Source: Stutzerimonas stutzeri (lineage in GTDB: Bacteria > Pseudomonadota > Gammaproteobacteria > Pseudomonadales > Pseudomonadaceae). Taken from it: a stretch of 64,000 bases of DNA. The position numbers and the translations under genes are program-made. Each line of letters begins with the position of its first letter. The first letter of the stretch is position 1. Location of the stretch: assembly GCA_002387205.1 (NCBI GenBank), contig DGLA01000011.1, positions 86,414 to 150,413 of the forward strand, in the 5' to 3' direction. The notes under the pieces are model-generated. The model was not told the DNA's origin. It did no database searches and saw only the letters and a list, made by a program, of their open reading frames with translations. This document shows positions 25,738 through 33,265 of this stretch, piece by piece.

Positions 25738-26330
25738 TGCCTTTTACAGAACTGGTACTGGCCAGCCACAACGCCGGCAAGCTCAAGGAGCTCCAGGCCA
25801 TGCTGGGCGACGCCATCCGCGTCCGCTCGATTGGCGAGTTCAGCGCTATCGAACCGGATGAAACCGGACTCACCTTCGTCGAGAACGCCATTCTCAAGGC
25901 GCGCAACGCGGCGCGGATCTCCGGTTTGCCTGCGCTGGCAGACGACTCCGGCCTGGCGGTCGATTACCTGGGCGGCGCGCCGGGCATCTATTCGGCGCGC
26001 TACGCGGACGGCCAGGGTGACGCGGCGAACAATGCCAAACTGCTCGATGCCCTGAAAGACGTGCCGGACGCCGAGCGTGGCGCGCAGTTCGTCTGCGCCC
26101 TGGCACTGCTGCGGCATGCCGACGACCCCCTGCCGATCCTCTGCGAAGGACTCTGGCAGGGCCGCATCCTGCACAGCGCCCGGGGTGAGCAGGGCTTCGG
26201 TTATGACCCCCTGTTCTGGGTGCCGGAGCGCGACTGTTCCAGCGCCGAGCTGACGCCGCAGGACAAGAACCGGCTCAGCCACCGCGCCCGCGCCATGGCC
26301 CTGCTCAAACAGCGGCTGGGGATCGCATGA
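25734..26330 (+). CDS. rdgB: RdgB/HAM1 family XTP/dITP pyrophosphatase
   Basis: RdgB hydrolyses non-canonical purine triphosphates (dITP, XTP, dHAPTP) to monophosphates, keeping them out of DNA. The 198-residue protein shows LVLASHNAGKLKELQAML at the start, then the catalytic ADDSGLAVDYLGGAPGIYSARY and GFGYDPLFW, and near the end LSHRARAM. Two ATG codons (25734, 25737) are adjacent to or overlap the DUF4426 stop; the first is used. Its stop overlaps the hemW start by 4 nt. Confidence 0.96.
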   Translation: MMPFTELVLASHNAGKLKELQAMLGDAIRVRSIGEFSAIEPDETGLTFVENAILKARNAARISGLPALADDSGLAVDYLGGAPGIYSARYADGQGDAANNAKLLDALKDVPDAERGAQFVCALALLRHADDPLPILCEGLWQGRILHSARGEQGFGYDPLFWVPERDCSSAELTPQDKNRLSHRARAMALLKQRLGIA

Positions 26331-27514
26331 CCGCCGTCTCCAACGGCGGCGCTTCCGAGCCACCTGCGGTATCGCCTCTGCAGCTGCCACCCCTGTCAGC
26401 CTACGTACATATCCCCTGGTGCGTGCGCAAATGCCCCTATTGCGATTTCAATTCCCACGCCGCTGGCCCGGTCCTGCCTGAAGACGCTTATGTCGAAGCG
26501 CTGCTGGCCGACCTGGATGCGGATCTGGAGCAAACCCAGAACCGCCCGCTGACTTCGATCTTCTTTGGTGGAGGCACGCCAAGCCTGTTCTCGGCCCGCG
26601 CGCTGGCGCGAATACTCGATGGGCTGCATCGGCGGGTCGGCTTTGCCAGCGATATCGAGATTACCCTGGAAGCCAACCCAGGCACCTTCGAGCAGGCGAA
26701 GTTTCGCGACTATCGCAGCCTCGGGATCAACCGGCTGTCCATCGGCGTGCAGAGCTTCCAAGCTGAAAAACTGAAGTCGCTCGGGCGTATCCATGACGGC
26801 GAAGAAGCGGTCCGGGCGGCGGATATGGCACGCGCGGCGGGCTTCGACAATTTCAACCTCGACCTCATGCATGGGCTGCCAGAGCAGAGCCTGGATGACG
26901 CGTTGAGCGACCTGCGCATCGCCATGGCCCAGCAACCGACGCATCTGTCCTGGTATCAACTTACGGTCGAGCCAAACACCGAGTTCTGGAGCAAGCCCCC
27001 CCGATTGCCGGAAGACGAAACCCTGTGGGACATCCAGGAGGCCGGCCAGGCACTGCTCGCCGAGCATGGCTACGCCCAGTACGAAACCTCGGCCTATGCA
27101 CAGCCCGGCCGGCAGGCGCGGCACAACCTCAATTACTGGACATTTGGTGATTTCCTCGGTCTAGGCGCCGGCGCGCATGGCAAATCGACCAGGGCGAACG
27201 GTGAAATCTTTCGCCATTGGAAGACCCGCCTTCCAAAAGACTACCTGGACCCGACAAAGCGCTTCCGTGCTGGCGAAAAGCGGCTCGAGCGGGAAGAAAT
27301 TCCCTTTGAATTTCTGATGAACGTGTTGCGCCTCACTGAAGGCGTGCCGTCAGCGCTGTTTACTGAGCGCACCGGTTTTTCGCCTGACCTGCTGGCCAGC
27401 GGGCGGTGTGAGGGCGAAGCGCGAAGCCTGCTGGAGCGCGACCCCAATCGCCTGGTCGCCACGCCCAAAGGCCAGCTGTTTCTCAACGATCTGCTGCAAC
27501 TTTTCCTGCCCTAA
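26327..27514 (+). CDS. hemW: HemW, radical SAM heme chaperone
   Basis: This 395-residue radical SAM protein has the C-x3-C-x2-C motif in YVHIPWCVRKCPYCDF, FFGGGTPSLF, the NRLSIGVQSF segment and the HemW-type C-terminal domain (LTEGVPSALFTERTG). HemW-type proteins, often annotated as coproporphyrinogen III oxidase-like, bind heme and deliver it to respiratory enzymes. The HNLNYWTFGDFLGLGAGAHG stretch is a typical family mark. It is coupled to rdgB by an ATGA overlap. No real hemN oxidase signature is claimed. Confidence 0.94.
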   Translation: MTAVSNGGASEPPAVSPLQLPPLSAYVHIPWCVRKCPYCDFNSHAAGPVLPEDAYVEALLADLDADLEQTQNRPLTSIFFGGGTPSLFSARALARILDGLHRRVGFASDIEITLEANPGTFEQAKFRDYRSLGINRLSIGVQSFQAEKLKSLGRIHDGEEAVRAADMARAAGFDNFNLDLMHGLPEQSLDDALSDLRIAMAQQPTHLSWYQLTVEPNTEFWSKPPRLPEDETLWDIQEAGQALLAEHGYAQYETSAYAQPGRQARHNLNYWTFGDFLGLGAGAHGKSTRANGEIFRHWKTRLPKDYLDPTKRFRAGEKRLEREEIPFEFLMNVLRLTEGVPSALFTERTGFSPDLLASGRCEGEARSLLERDPNRLVATPKGQLFLNDLLQLFLP

Positions 27515-27522
27515 GGACCCGC

Positions 27523-27846
27523 ATGGACCTCGTACTCGACCTCATCGCCACCCTGTCGCGCTGGAGCCGGCACCACCTGTTCGACATTTCCCTGGCGATC
27601 ATGGCCACCCTTTTTGTGCTTTTCGGGCCAGCACTCAACGGCTGGGTGCAGAAGAACATCGGCGGGCTCAATTTCATCCTTCGCACCCTCGCCTTCGTCA
27701 TCTTCTGCGCCCTGGTCTACGGCCTCGGCATCATCTACCTGACGCCATGGCTGGCCAAGGGACTGGCGCAGTTCAACAACTACACGCTGGCCCCCGTACT
27801 GCTGCTGGTGCTGTTCATCGTCGGTGTAGTGGCCGACCGCAACTGA
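27523..27846 (+). CDS. DUF3392 small membrane protein
   Basis: This 107-residue protein has about three hydrophobic segments: DISLAIMATLFVLFGPAL, FVIFCALVYGLGIIYL and LAPVLLLVLFIVGVV. It matches what I know as DUF3392, conserved in Pseudomonas and Vibrio, with no known role. It starts 8 nt after hemW and is probably the last gene of the metX-to-DUF3392 run. Its stop is one base from the stop of the convergent hypothetical gene. Confidence 0.82.
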   Translation: MDLVLDLIATLSRWSRHHLFDISLAIMATLFVLFGPALNGWVQKNIGGLNFILRTLAFVIFCALVYGLGIIYLTPWLAKGLAQFNNYTLAPVLLLVLFIVGVVADRN

Positions 27847-27847
27847 C

Positions 27848-28216
27848 TCAGGGACTGCTGTCGTTCAAAAAACGATCCAGATCCACCGGCTCGCCGGGCA
27901 TGCCGTGCAGCTGGTCGCGCAGGTCCTCGAATAACGGATCGTAAACAGCATGGAACCCGAACAGGACGTCCCGGTGCAGGTGCAGCCCATGCTTGCGCAA
28001 GCATTGCCCAATGCGCTGCAGAAAATTGAATGCCACGTCGCGGTGCATCGAAAAACGGTCATCGACGGGCGTTTGATCGACTTGCCCGTGCAGGTGAAAG
28101 CAAGCCCATTCCGGCTTAGGGTCCGATCCCTCGACGTGGTAGTCGAGGATCAGGTGGTAGCCGGGAAAGGCTGACGATGCCGGTCGGCTGACTTCCGCAT
28201 GACCCGGTGTGAACAT
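27848..28216 (-). CDS. Hypothetical protein (122 aa)
   Basis: I do not recognise this family with certainty. It is a 122-residue soluble protein rich in His, Asp and Phe, with LILDYHVEGSD, FHLHGQVDQTP, RDVAFNFLQRIGQCLRKHGLHLHRDVLFGFH and a C-terminal DLDRFLNDSSP. There is no signal peptide or membrane segment. A strong AGGGGGGA ribosome site 4 nt before the ATG supports a real gene. A shorter ORF on the opposite strand in the same place has no such site. The gene is convergent with DUF3392 and divergent from arcD. Confidence 0.65.
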   Translation of the reverse strand: MFTPGHAEVSRPASSAFPGYHLILDYHVEGSDPKPEWACFHLHGQVDQTPVDDRFSMHRDVAFNFLQRIGQCLRKHGLHLHRDVLFGFHAVYDPLFEDLRDQLHGMPGEPVDLDRFLNDSSP

Positions 28217-28330
28217 AGATCCCCCCTCTTGTTTCTACGCCATGCACAGCGTCTAGAACGGGGCTTCCCGGCGCATGGCGTATTGCCTTGGTAGCCGCTT
28301 TCATCCTGACACCGCCCTCCTCGATCTTTC

Positions 28331-28372
28331 TTGACGCCTGTCATAACCGCTTCCCGGATGTAGGCATTCAAT
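28331..28372 (+). promoter_or_regulatory. ANR/FNR-type site and -10 of the arcDABC promoter
   Basis: TTGAC-GCCT-GTCAT (28331-28344) matches the ANR/FNR half-site spacing (TTGAT-N4-ATCAA type). A -10-like TTCAAT lies at 28367-28372, which places the box at about -41.5 from the expected start near 28379, the class II activator position. The P. aeruginosa arc operon is induced by ANR under low oxygen. The arcD ATG is at 28412. Confidence 0.7.
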
Positions 28373-28411
28373 TACCCCAGCTACTCGCGATCCATTGAAG
28401 GAGACAGGGTC

Positions 28412-29839
28412 ATGGCTGGACATCCGAAACAACTGAAACTCAGTGCGCTAGTGGCACTGGTCGTGGGCTCGATGATCGGAGGCGGAATCTTCTCGCTGCC
28501 GCAGAACATGGCCGCGAGCGCGAGTGCCGGCGCCATCCTTGTCGGCTGGGCCATCACTGCTGTGGGCATGCTGAGCCTGGCCTTCGTCTTTCAGAACCTG
28601 GCCAACCGAAAGCCTGAGCTTGATGCCGGCGTGTATGCCTATGCCAAGGCCGGCTTCGGCGACTACATGGGGTTTTCTTCCGCCTGGGGCTACTGGATCA
28701 GCGCCTGGATCGGCAACGTCAGCTACTTCGTCCTGCTATTCAGCACCCTCGGCTATTTTTTCCCCATGTTTGGCGAGGGCAACACCCTGTCAGCCATCCT
28801 CGGCGCGTCTCTGGTGCTCTGGAGCGTGCACTTGCTGGTGCTGCGCGGCATCCAGCAGGCAGCGTTCATCAACCTCATCAGTACGATCGCCAAGATAGTG
28901 CCGTTGCTACTCTTCATCCTGATTGCAGCGGTGGCGTTCCGTCTGGACATCTTCACAGCCGACTTCTGGGGCAGTGGAAATCCTGAACTCGGCAGCGTCA
29001 TGCAGCAGGTGCGCAGCATGATGCTGGTCACTGTGTGGGTATTCATTGGCATTGAGGGCGCCAGTGTCTACTCGGCCCGTGCGCAACGCCGCAGCGATGT
29101 CGGTAAGGCGACAGTGATCGGCTTCATTACCGTGCTGGCACTGCTGGTACTGGTGAACGTGCTGTCGATGGGGATCATGAGCCAGCCGGAGCTGGCCGGG
29201 CTGAAGAACCCTTCGATGGCCGGCGTGCTGGAGCAGGTGGTCGGTCGCTGGGGCGCAATACTGATCAGCGCAGGGCTGGTGATATCACTGGCCGGGGCCT
29301 TGCTGTCCTGGACCCTGCTGTGCGCCGAGATCCTTTTCGCAGGCGCACGTGACCACACCATGCCGGGTTTCCTGCGCAAGGAAAACGCCAATCATGTTCC
29401 GGTCAATGCGCTGTGGCTGTCCAACGGGCTGATCCAGCTGTTCCTGATCATCACCCTGTTCAGCGCCTCCACGTACCTGAGCCTTCTGTATCTGGCCACC
29501 TCCATGATCCTGGTGCCGTACTTCTGGTCCGCAGCCTACGCCTTGCTGGTCGGCATTCGCGGCGATGGCTATGCAGGCAATGCCGGGGACCGGCGCAAGG
29601 ACCTGTTGGTATCGGCCATCGCAACGCTCTATGCGCTGTGGCTGGTCTACGCCGGCGGCATCCAGTACCTGCTGCTCTCCGCCCTGCTTTACGCCCCGGG
29701 TGTGCTGCTGTTCGCCAAGGCCAAGCGTGAGCTCGGCCAGCCCGTATTCAGTGCGCTGGAAAAGCTGATCTTTGCCGCGGTACTGGTCGGTGCTGCAGTC
29801 GCTGCCTACGGCCTCTACGACGGATTCCTCTCGCTGTAA
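28412..29839 (+). CDS. arcD: ArcD, arginine/ornithine antiporter
   Basis: This 475-residue amino acid-polyamine-organocation family transporter exchanges external arginine for ornithine, feeding the deiminase pathway. It has about 12-13 hydrophobic segments, starting with the family motif LVVGSMIGGGIFSLPQN. The conserved middle has MMLVTVWVFIGIEGASVYSARA, which is typical of basic amino acid antiporters. GGAG sits upstream of the ATG. It is the first gene of arcDABC. Length and order agree with the Pseudomonas operon. Confidence 0.95.
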   Translation: MAGHPKQLKLSALVALVVGSMIGGGIFSLPQNMAASASAGAILVGWAITAVGMLSLAFVFQNLANRKPELDAGVYAYAKAGFGDYMGFSSAWGYWISAWIGNVSYFVLLFSTLGYFFPMFGEGNTLSAILGASLVLWSVHLLVLRGIQQAAFINLISTIAKIVPLLLFILIAAVAFRLDIFTADFWGSGNPELGSVMQQVRSMMLVTVWVFIGIEGASVYSARAQRRSDVGKATVIGFITVLALLVLVNVLSMGIMSQPELAGLKNPSMAGVLEQVVGRWGAILISAGLVISLAGALLSWTLLCAEILFAGARDHTMPGFLRKENANHVPVNALWLSNGLIQLFLIITLFSASTYLSLLYLATSMILVPYFWSAAYALLVGIRGDGYAGNAGDRRKDLLVSAIATLYALWLVYAGGIQYLLLSALLYAPGVLLFAKAKRELGQPVFSALEKLIFAAVLVGAAVAAYGLYDGFLSL

Positions 29840-29898
29840 TCCGGGGCCACCACCCGGGTAAATCTCGATCGCTGCCACAAGCAGTGGCGAGCCAACGA

Positions 29899-29912
29899 GC
29901 ACCTACAGGTGC
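29899..29912 (+). other. Intercistronic hairpin between arcD and arcA
   Basis: GCACCT (29899-29904) pairs with AGGTGC (29907-29912). A second possible stem, GCCAC/GTGGC, lies just upstream at about 29874-29888. They precede the arcA ribosome site AGGAGAA at 29924-29930. Such stems could set mRNA processing or differential expression of arcD versus arcA; this is inference. Confidence 0.4.
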
Positions 29913-29936
29913 GAAGACTTGATAGGAGAAGTTGTC

Positions 29937-31193
29937 ATGACCCCGCAACCGCGTGAGCTGGGCGTCCATTCCGAAGCCGGAAAACTGCGCAAAGTGATGG
30001 TCTGCTCGCCGGGCCTGGCCCACCAGCGCCTGACGCCAACCAACTGTGACGAGCTGCTGTTCGACGATTTGCTCTGGGTGAACCAGGCCAAGCGCGACCA
30101 TTTCGACTTCGTTACCAAGATGCGTGAACGGGGCGTCGAGGTCCTGGAAATGCACAACCTGCTGACCGATACGGTAAGCAACCCCGAGGCCCTGAAATGG
30201 ATACTCAACCGAAAAATCACGGCCAACCAGGTCGGTATCGGGCTGCAGGACGAGGTGCGATGCTGGCTCGAGGAGCAACAGCCCCGACAGCTCGCCGAAT
30301 ACCTGATCGGGGGCGTCTCGGGCAGTGACTTGCCGGGCACCCGCAGCGGTGAAATCGTCAGTCTGTTCCGTGACTTTCTCGGTCACTCCAGTTTCATCCT
30401 GCCGCCCTTGCCCAACACCCTGTTCACCCGTGATACCAGCTGCTGGATTTATGGCGGCGTGTCCCTCAATCCCATGCACTGGACCGCGCGCCGCCAGGAG
30501 ACCCTGCTCACCGCTGCGATCTATCGTTTCCATCCGCAGTTCGCCGGGCAGGACTTCAAGGTCTGGTATGGCGACCCTGAACTCGACCACGGTCTTGCGA
30601 CGCTGGAGGGCGGCGATGTGATGCCGATCGGCAAGGGTGTGGTCCTGATCGGAATGGGCGAGCGTTCCTCTCGTCAGGCCATCGGTCAACTGGCCCAGTC
30701 CCTGTTCCGTCATGGCGCAGCCGAACGCGTCATCGTCGCGGGCCTGCCACGCTCACGCTCGGCGATGCATCTGGACACCGTATTCAGCTTCTGCGACCGC
30801 GATCTGGTGACTATCTACCCCGAGGTCGTGCACGGCATCGTTGCGTTCAGCCTGCGGCCCGACGAGAGCAAGCCGGGCGGCATCGATCTGCGTCGCGAAA
30901 AAGCAGGATTCCTCGAGGTTGTCGCCGAGGCGTTGGGCCTGCCAGCCCTGCGCACCGTGGAGACCGGAGGCGACAGCTACGAGGTCGAACGCGAGCAGTG
31001 GGACGACGGCAACAATGTGGTCGCGCTCGAGCCCGGCGTGGTTATTGGCTACGACCGCAACACCTTTACCAACACGCAGCTGCGCAAGGCCGGAGTCGAG
31101 GTAATCACCATTAGCGCGGGTGAACTGGGCCGAGGCCGTGGCGGCGGTCATTGCATGACCTGCCCGATCGTGCGTGACCCACTCGACTACTGA
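29937..31193 (+). CDS. arcA: Arginine deiminase
   Basis: ArcA converts arginine to citrulline and ammonia, the first step of fermentative arginine use. The 418-residue protein has LPNTLFTRDTSCWIYGG, FHPQFAG, the EGGDVMPIG segment, MHLDTVFSFCDRD with a catalytic His, and the catalytic Cys in GGGHCMTCPIVRD at the end. The ATG at 29937 is preferred over 29919 because AGGAGAA precedes it by 6 nt and the length equals the P. aeruginosa enzyme. It lies 97 nt after arcD and 46 nt before arcB. Confidence 0.97.
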   Translation: MTPQPRELGVHSEAGKLRKVMVCSPGLAHQRLTPTNCDELLFDDLLWVNQAKRDHFDFVTKMRERGVEVLEMHNLLTDTVSNPEALKWILNRKITANQVGIGLQDEVRCWLEEQQPRQLAEYLIGGVSGSDLPGTRSGEIVSLFRDFLGHSSFILPPLPNTLFTRDTSCWIYGGVSLNPMHWTARRQETLLTAAIYRFHPQFAGQDFKVWYGDPELDHGLATLEGGDVMPIGKGVVLIGMGERSSRQAIGQLAQSLFRHGAAERVIVAGLPRSRSAMHLDTVFSFCDRDLVTIYPEVVHGIVAFSLRPDESKPGGIDLRREKAGFLEVVAEALGLPALRTVETGGDSYEVEREQWDDGNNVVALEPGVVIGYDRNTFTNTQLRKAGVEVITISAGELGRGRGGGHCMTCPIVRDPLDY

Positions 31194-31239
31194 TCGCCGC
31201 GCCCGACAGCAACCGGCCCGCAACCTGAGGATTTCAACC

Positions 31240-32250
31240 ATGGCTTTCAACATCCACAACCGTAGCCTGCTCAGCCTGATGCACCATAGCGAACGCGAGC
31301 TGCGCTATCTGCTCGACCTGTCCCGCGACCTCAAGCGCGCCAAGTACACCGGAACCGAACGCCAGCATCTGAAAGGCAAGAACATCGCGCTGATATTCGA
31401 AAAGACCTCGACCCGTACCCGCTGCGCCTTCGAGGTAGCCGCCTATGATCAGGGCGCCAATGTCACCTATATCGACCCGAACTCTTCGCAGATCGGCCAC
31501 AAGGAAAGCATGAAGGACACCGCCCGCGTGCTCGGGCGCATGTATGACGCCATCGAATACCGCGGCTTCAAGCAGGAGATCGTCGAGGAACTGGCGCGCT
31601 ACGCCGGGGTGCCGGTCTACAACGGGCTCACCGACGAATATCACCCCACCCAGATGATCGCCGACGTGCTGACCATGCGCGAACACAGCGACAAGCCGCT
31701 GCACCAGATCAGCTACGCCTACCTCGGGGACGCGCGCAACAACATGGGCAATTCGCTGCTCCTGATCGGGGCGAAGCTCGGGATGGACGTACGTATTGCC
31801 GCTCCGCGCGCGCTCTGGCCGAGCGAAGCGCACATCAAGGCATGCCGGGAGTTTGCAGAGCAGAGCGGGGCTCGGCTGTTGCTCACCGAGGACCCGACCG
31901 CTGCCGTGGCAGGCGTCGATTTCGTTCATACCGATGTCTGGGTATCGATGGGCGAACCGGTCGAAGCCTGGGCCGAACGCATCGAGCAGCTTCTGCCCTA
32001 TCAGGTGAATGCCGGGCTGATGCAGGCGACGGGTAATCCACGCACCAGATTCATGCACTGCCTGCCGGCGTTCCACAACAGCGAGACCAAGATTGGCAAG
32101 GAAATCGCGGCCCAATATCCGCACCTGGCCAACGGCATCGAGGTGACCGAAGAGGTGTTCGAGTCGCCAGCCTGCATCGCGTTCGAACAGGCCGAAAACC
32201 GTATGCACACCATCAAGGCGATTCTGGTCTCGACCCTTGCCGACATTTGA
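31240..32250 (+). CDS. arcB: Catabolic ornithine carbamoyltransferase
   Basis: ArcB phosphorolyses citrulline to ornithine and carbamoyl phosphate. The 336-residue protein has the carbamoyl-phosphate motif FEKTSTRTRCAFEVAAYDQGA, cited here by its core STRTRC, then VPVYNGLTDEYHPTQM, HTDVWVSMGE and MHCLPAFHNSETK. The sequence is very close to the P. aeruginosa catabolic enzyme, which is a dodecamer with strong cooperativity toward carbamoyl phosphate. The start at 31240 gives the familiar MAFNIHNRSLLSLMHHS. It is the third gene of the arc operon. Confidence 0.97.
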   Translation: MAFNIHNRSLLSLMHHSERELRYLLDLSRDLKRAKYTGTERQHLKGKNIALIFEKTSTRTRCAFEVAAYDQGANVTYIDPNSSQIGHKESMKDTARVLGRMYDAIEYRGFKQEIVEELARYAGVPVYNGLTDEYHPTQMIADVLTMREHSDKPLHQISYAYLGDARNNMGNSLLLIGAKLGMDVRIAAPRALWPSEAHIKACREFAEQSGARLLLTEDPTAAVAGVDFVHTDVWVSMGEPVEAWAERIEQLLPYQVNAGLMQATGNPRTRFMHCLPAFHNSETKIGKEIAAQYPHLANGIEVTEEVFESPACIAFEQAENRMHTIKAILVSTLADI

Positions 32251-32257
32251 GCGGTAG

Positions 32258-32281
32258 AGCGCCCGGGTCTACTCGGGCGCT
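32258..32281 (+). other. GC-rich hairpin between arcB and arcC
   Basis: AGCGCCCG (32258-32265) pairs perfectly with CGGGCGCT (32274-32281) across an 8-nt loop. It has no U tract and lies between the arcB stop and the arcC ribosome site (TGGAGGAAA). It is therefore more likely a processing or stability element, or a partial terminator, than a full stop. Confidence 0.5.
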
Positions 32282-32298
32282 ATCTGGAGGAAAACAGC

Positions 32299-33204
32299 AT
32301 GCGTATCGTCATCGCTTTGGGTGGTAACGCCTTGCTTCGCAGAGGCGAGCCGCTAACGGCGGAGAACCAGCGCGAGAACGTCCGGACTGCCTGCGCTCAG
32401 ATTGCACGAATCGCCCCGGGCAATGAACTGGTCGTTGCTCACGGCAACGGACCACAAGTCGGTTTGCTCGCGCTTCAGGGCGCGGCATACAAAGAGGTTC
32501 CGGGTTATCCGCTGGATGTCCTTGGCGCAGAAACCGAAGGCATGATCGGCTATATCATCGAGCAGGAGCTGGGCAATATGCTCCCGTTCGAAATGCCCTT
32601 CGCCACCTTGCTGACCCAGGTGGAGGTGGACCCGAGCGACCCGGCCTTCAGCCAGCCGAGCAAGCCAATCGGACCGGTCTACAGCCGGGAGGAAGCAGAG
32701 CGATTGGCTCGCGAAAAGGGCTGGACCATCGCAGCGGACGGGGACCGATTCCGCCGCGTGGTGCCAAGCCCCAGGCCGAAGCGAATCTTCGAGATTCGCC
32801 CGATCCGCTGGCTACTGGGAAAGGGCAGTGTGGTGATCTGCGCCGGAGGCGGGGGCATTCCGACCGTATATGACCAGAACGGGAGGCTGCGCGGCATCGA
32901 AGCAGTGATCGACAAGGATTTGTGCAGCGCGCTGCTTGCCGAGCAGCTCGAGGCGGACCTGCTGGTAATCGCGACAGATGTCGATGGCGCCTACCTGGAT
33001 TGGGGAACACCGCAGCAGCGACGCATCGACCAGGCGCATCCTGATGAACTCGAACGCCTAGGCTTCGCCGCGGGCTCGATGGGACCGAAGGTACAGGCGG
33101 CCTGCGAGTTCGCTCGCAACACAGGCAAGGTTGCAGTGATCGGGTCGCTTGGAGAAATTGACGCCATCGTACGGGGGCGTGCCGGAACGCGGGTCAGCCT
33201 GTGA
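32299..33204 (+). CDS. arcC: Carbamate kinase
   Basis: ArcC transfers phosphate from carbamoyl phosphate to ADP, giving the ATP yield of the arginine deiminase pathway. The 301-residue amino acid kinase family protein has RIVIALGGNALLRRG, VVAHGNGPQVGLLALQ, SVVICAGGGGIPTV, LVIATDVDGAYLDWG and GSMGPKVQAACEF. It is slightly shorter than the P. aeruginosa enzyme as I recall it (about 310). AGGAGG-like TGGAGG precedes the ATG. It closes the arcDABC operon. Confidence 0.96.
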   Translation: MRIVIALGGNALLRRGEPLTAENQRENVRTACAQIARIAPGNELVVAHGNGPQVGLLALQGAAYKEVPGYPLDVLGAETEGMIGYIIEQELGNMLPFEMPFATLLTQVEVDPSDPAFSQPSKPIGPVYSREEAERLAREKGWTIAADGDRFRRVVPSPRPKRIFEIRPIRWLLGKGSVVICAGGGGIPTVYDQNGRLRGIEAVIDKDLCSALLAEQLEADLLVIATDVDGAYLDWGTPQQRRIDQAHPDELERLGFAAGSMGPKVQAACEFARNTGKVAVIGSLGEIDAIVRGRAGTRVSL

Positions 33205-33229
33205 CCAGGCGGCTCCCGCGCAGGTCGGA

Positions 33230-33253
33230 CAGAGGCGCCCGAGGGCGCCTCTG
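33230..33253. terminator. Perfect hairpin between convergent arcC and DUF1329 genes
   Basis: CAGAGGCGCCC (33230-33240) pairs with GGGCGCCTCTG (33243-33253), an 11-bp stem with only GA between. It lies 26 nt after the arcC stop and 12 nt after the convergent gene's stop, so it could end both transcripts. There is no T tract on either side, so classical intrinsic termination is uncertain. Confidence 0.5.
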
Positions 33254-33265
33254 TGATTCACACCG

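Noticed and set aside
27950..28174. 74-aa plus-strand ORF opposite the hypothetical 122-aa gene
   Set aside because: It has no ribosome site, and the minus-strand frame has a strong one and a better protein-like composition.
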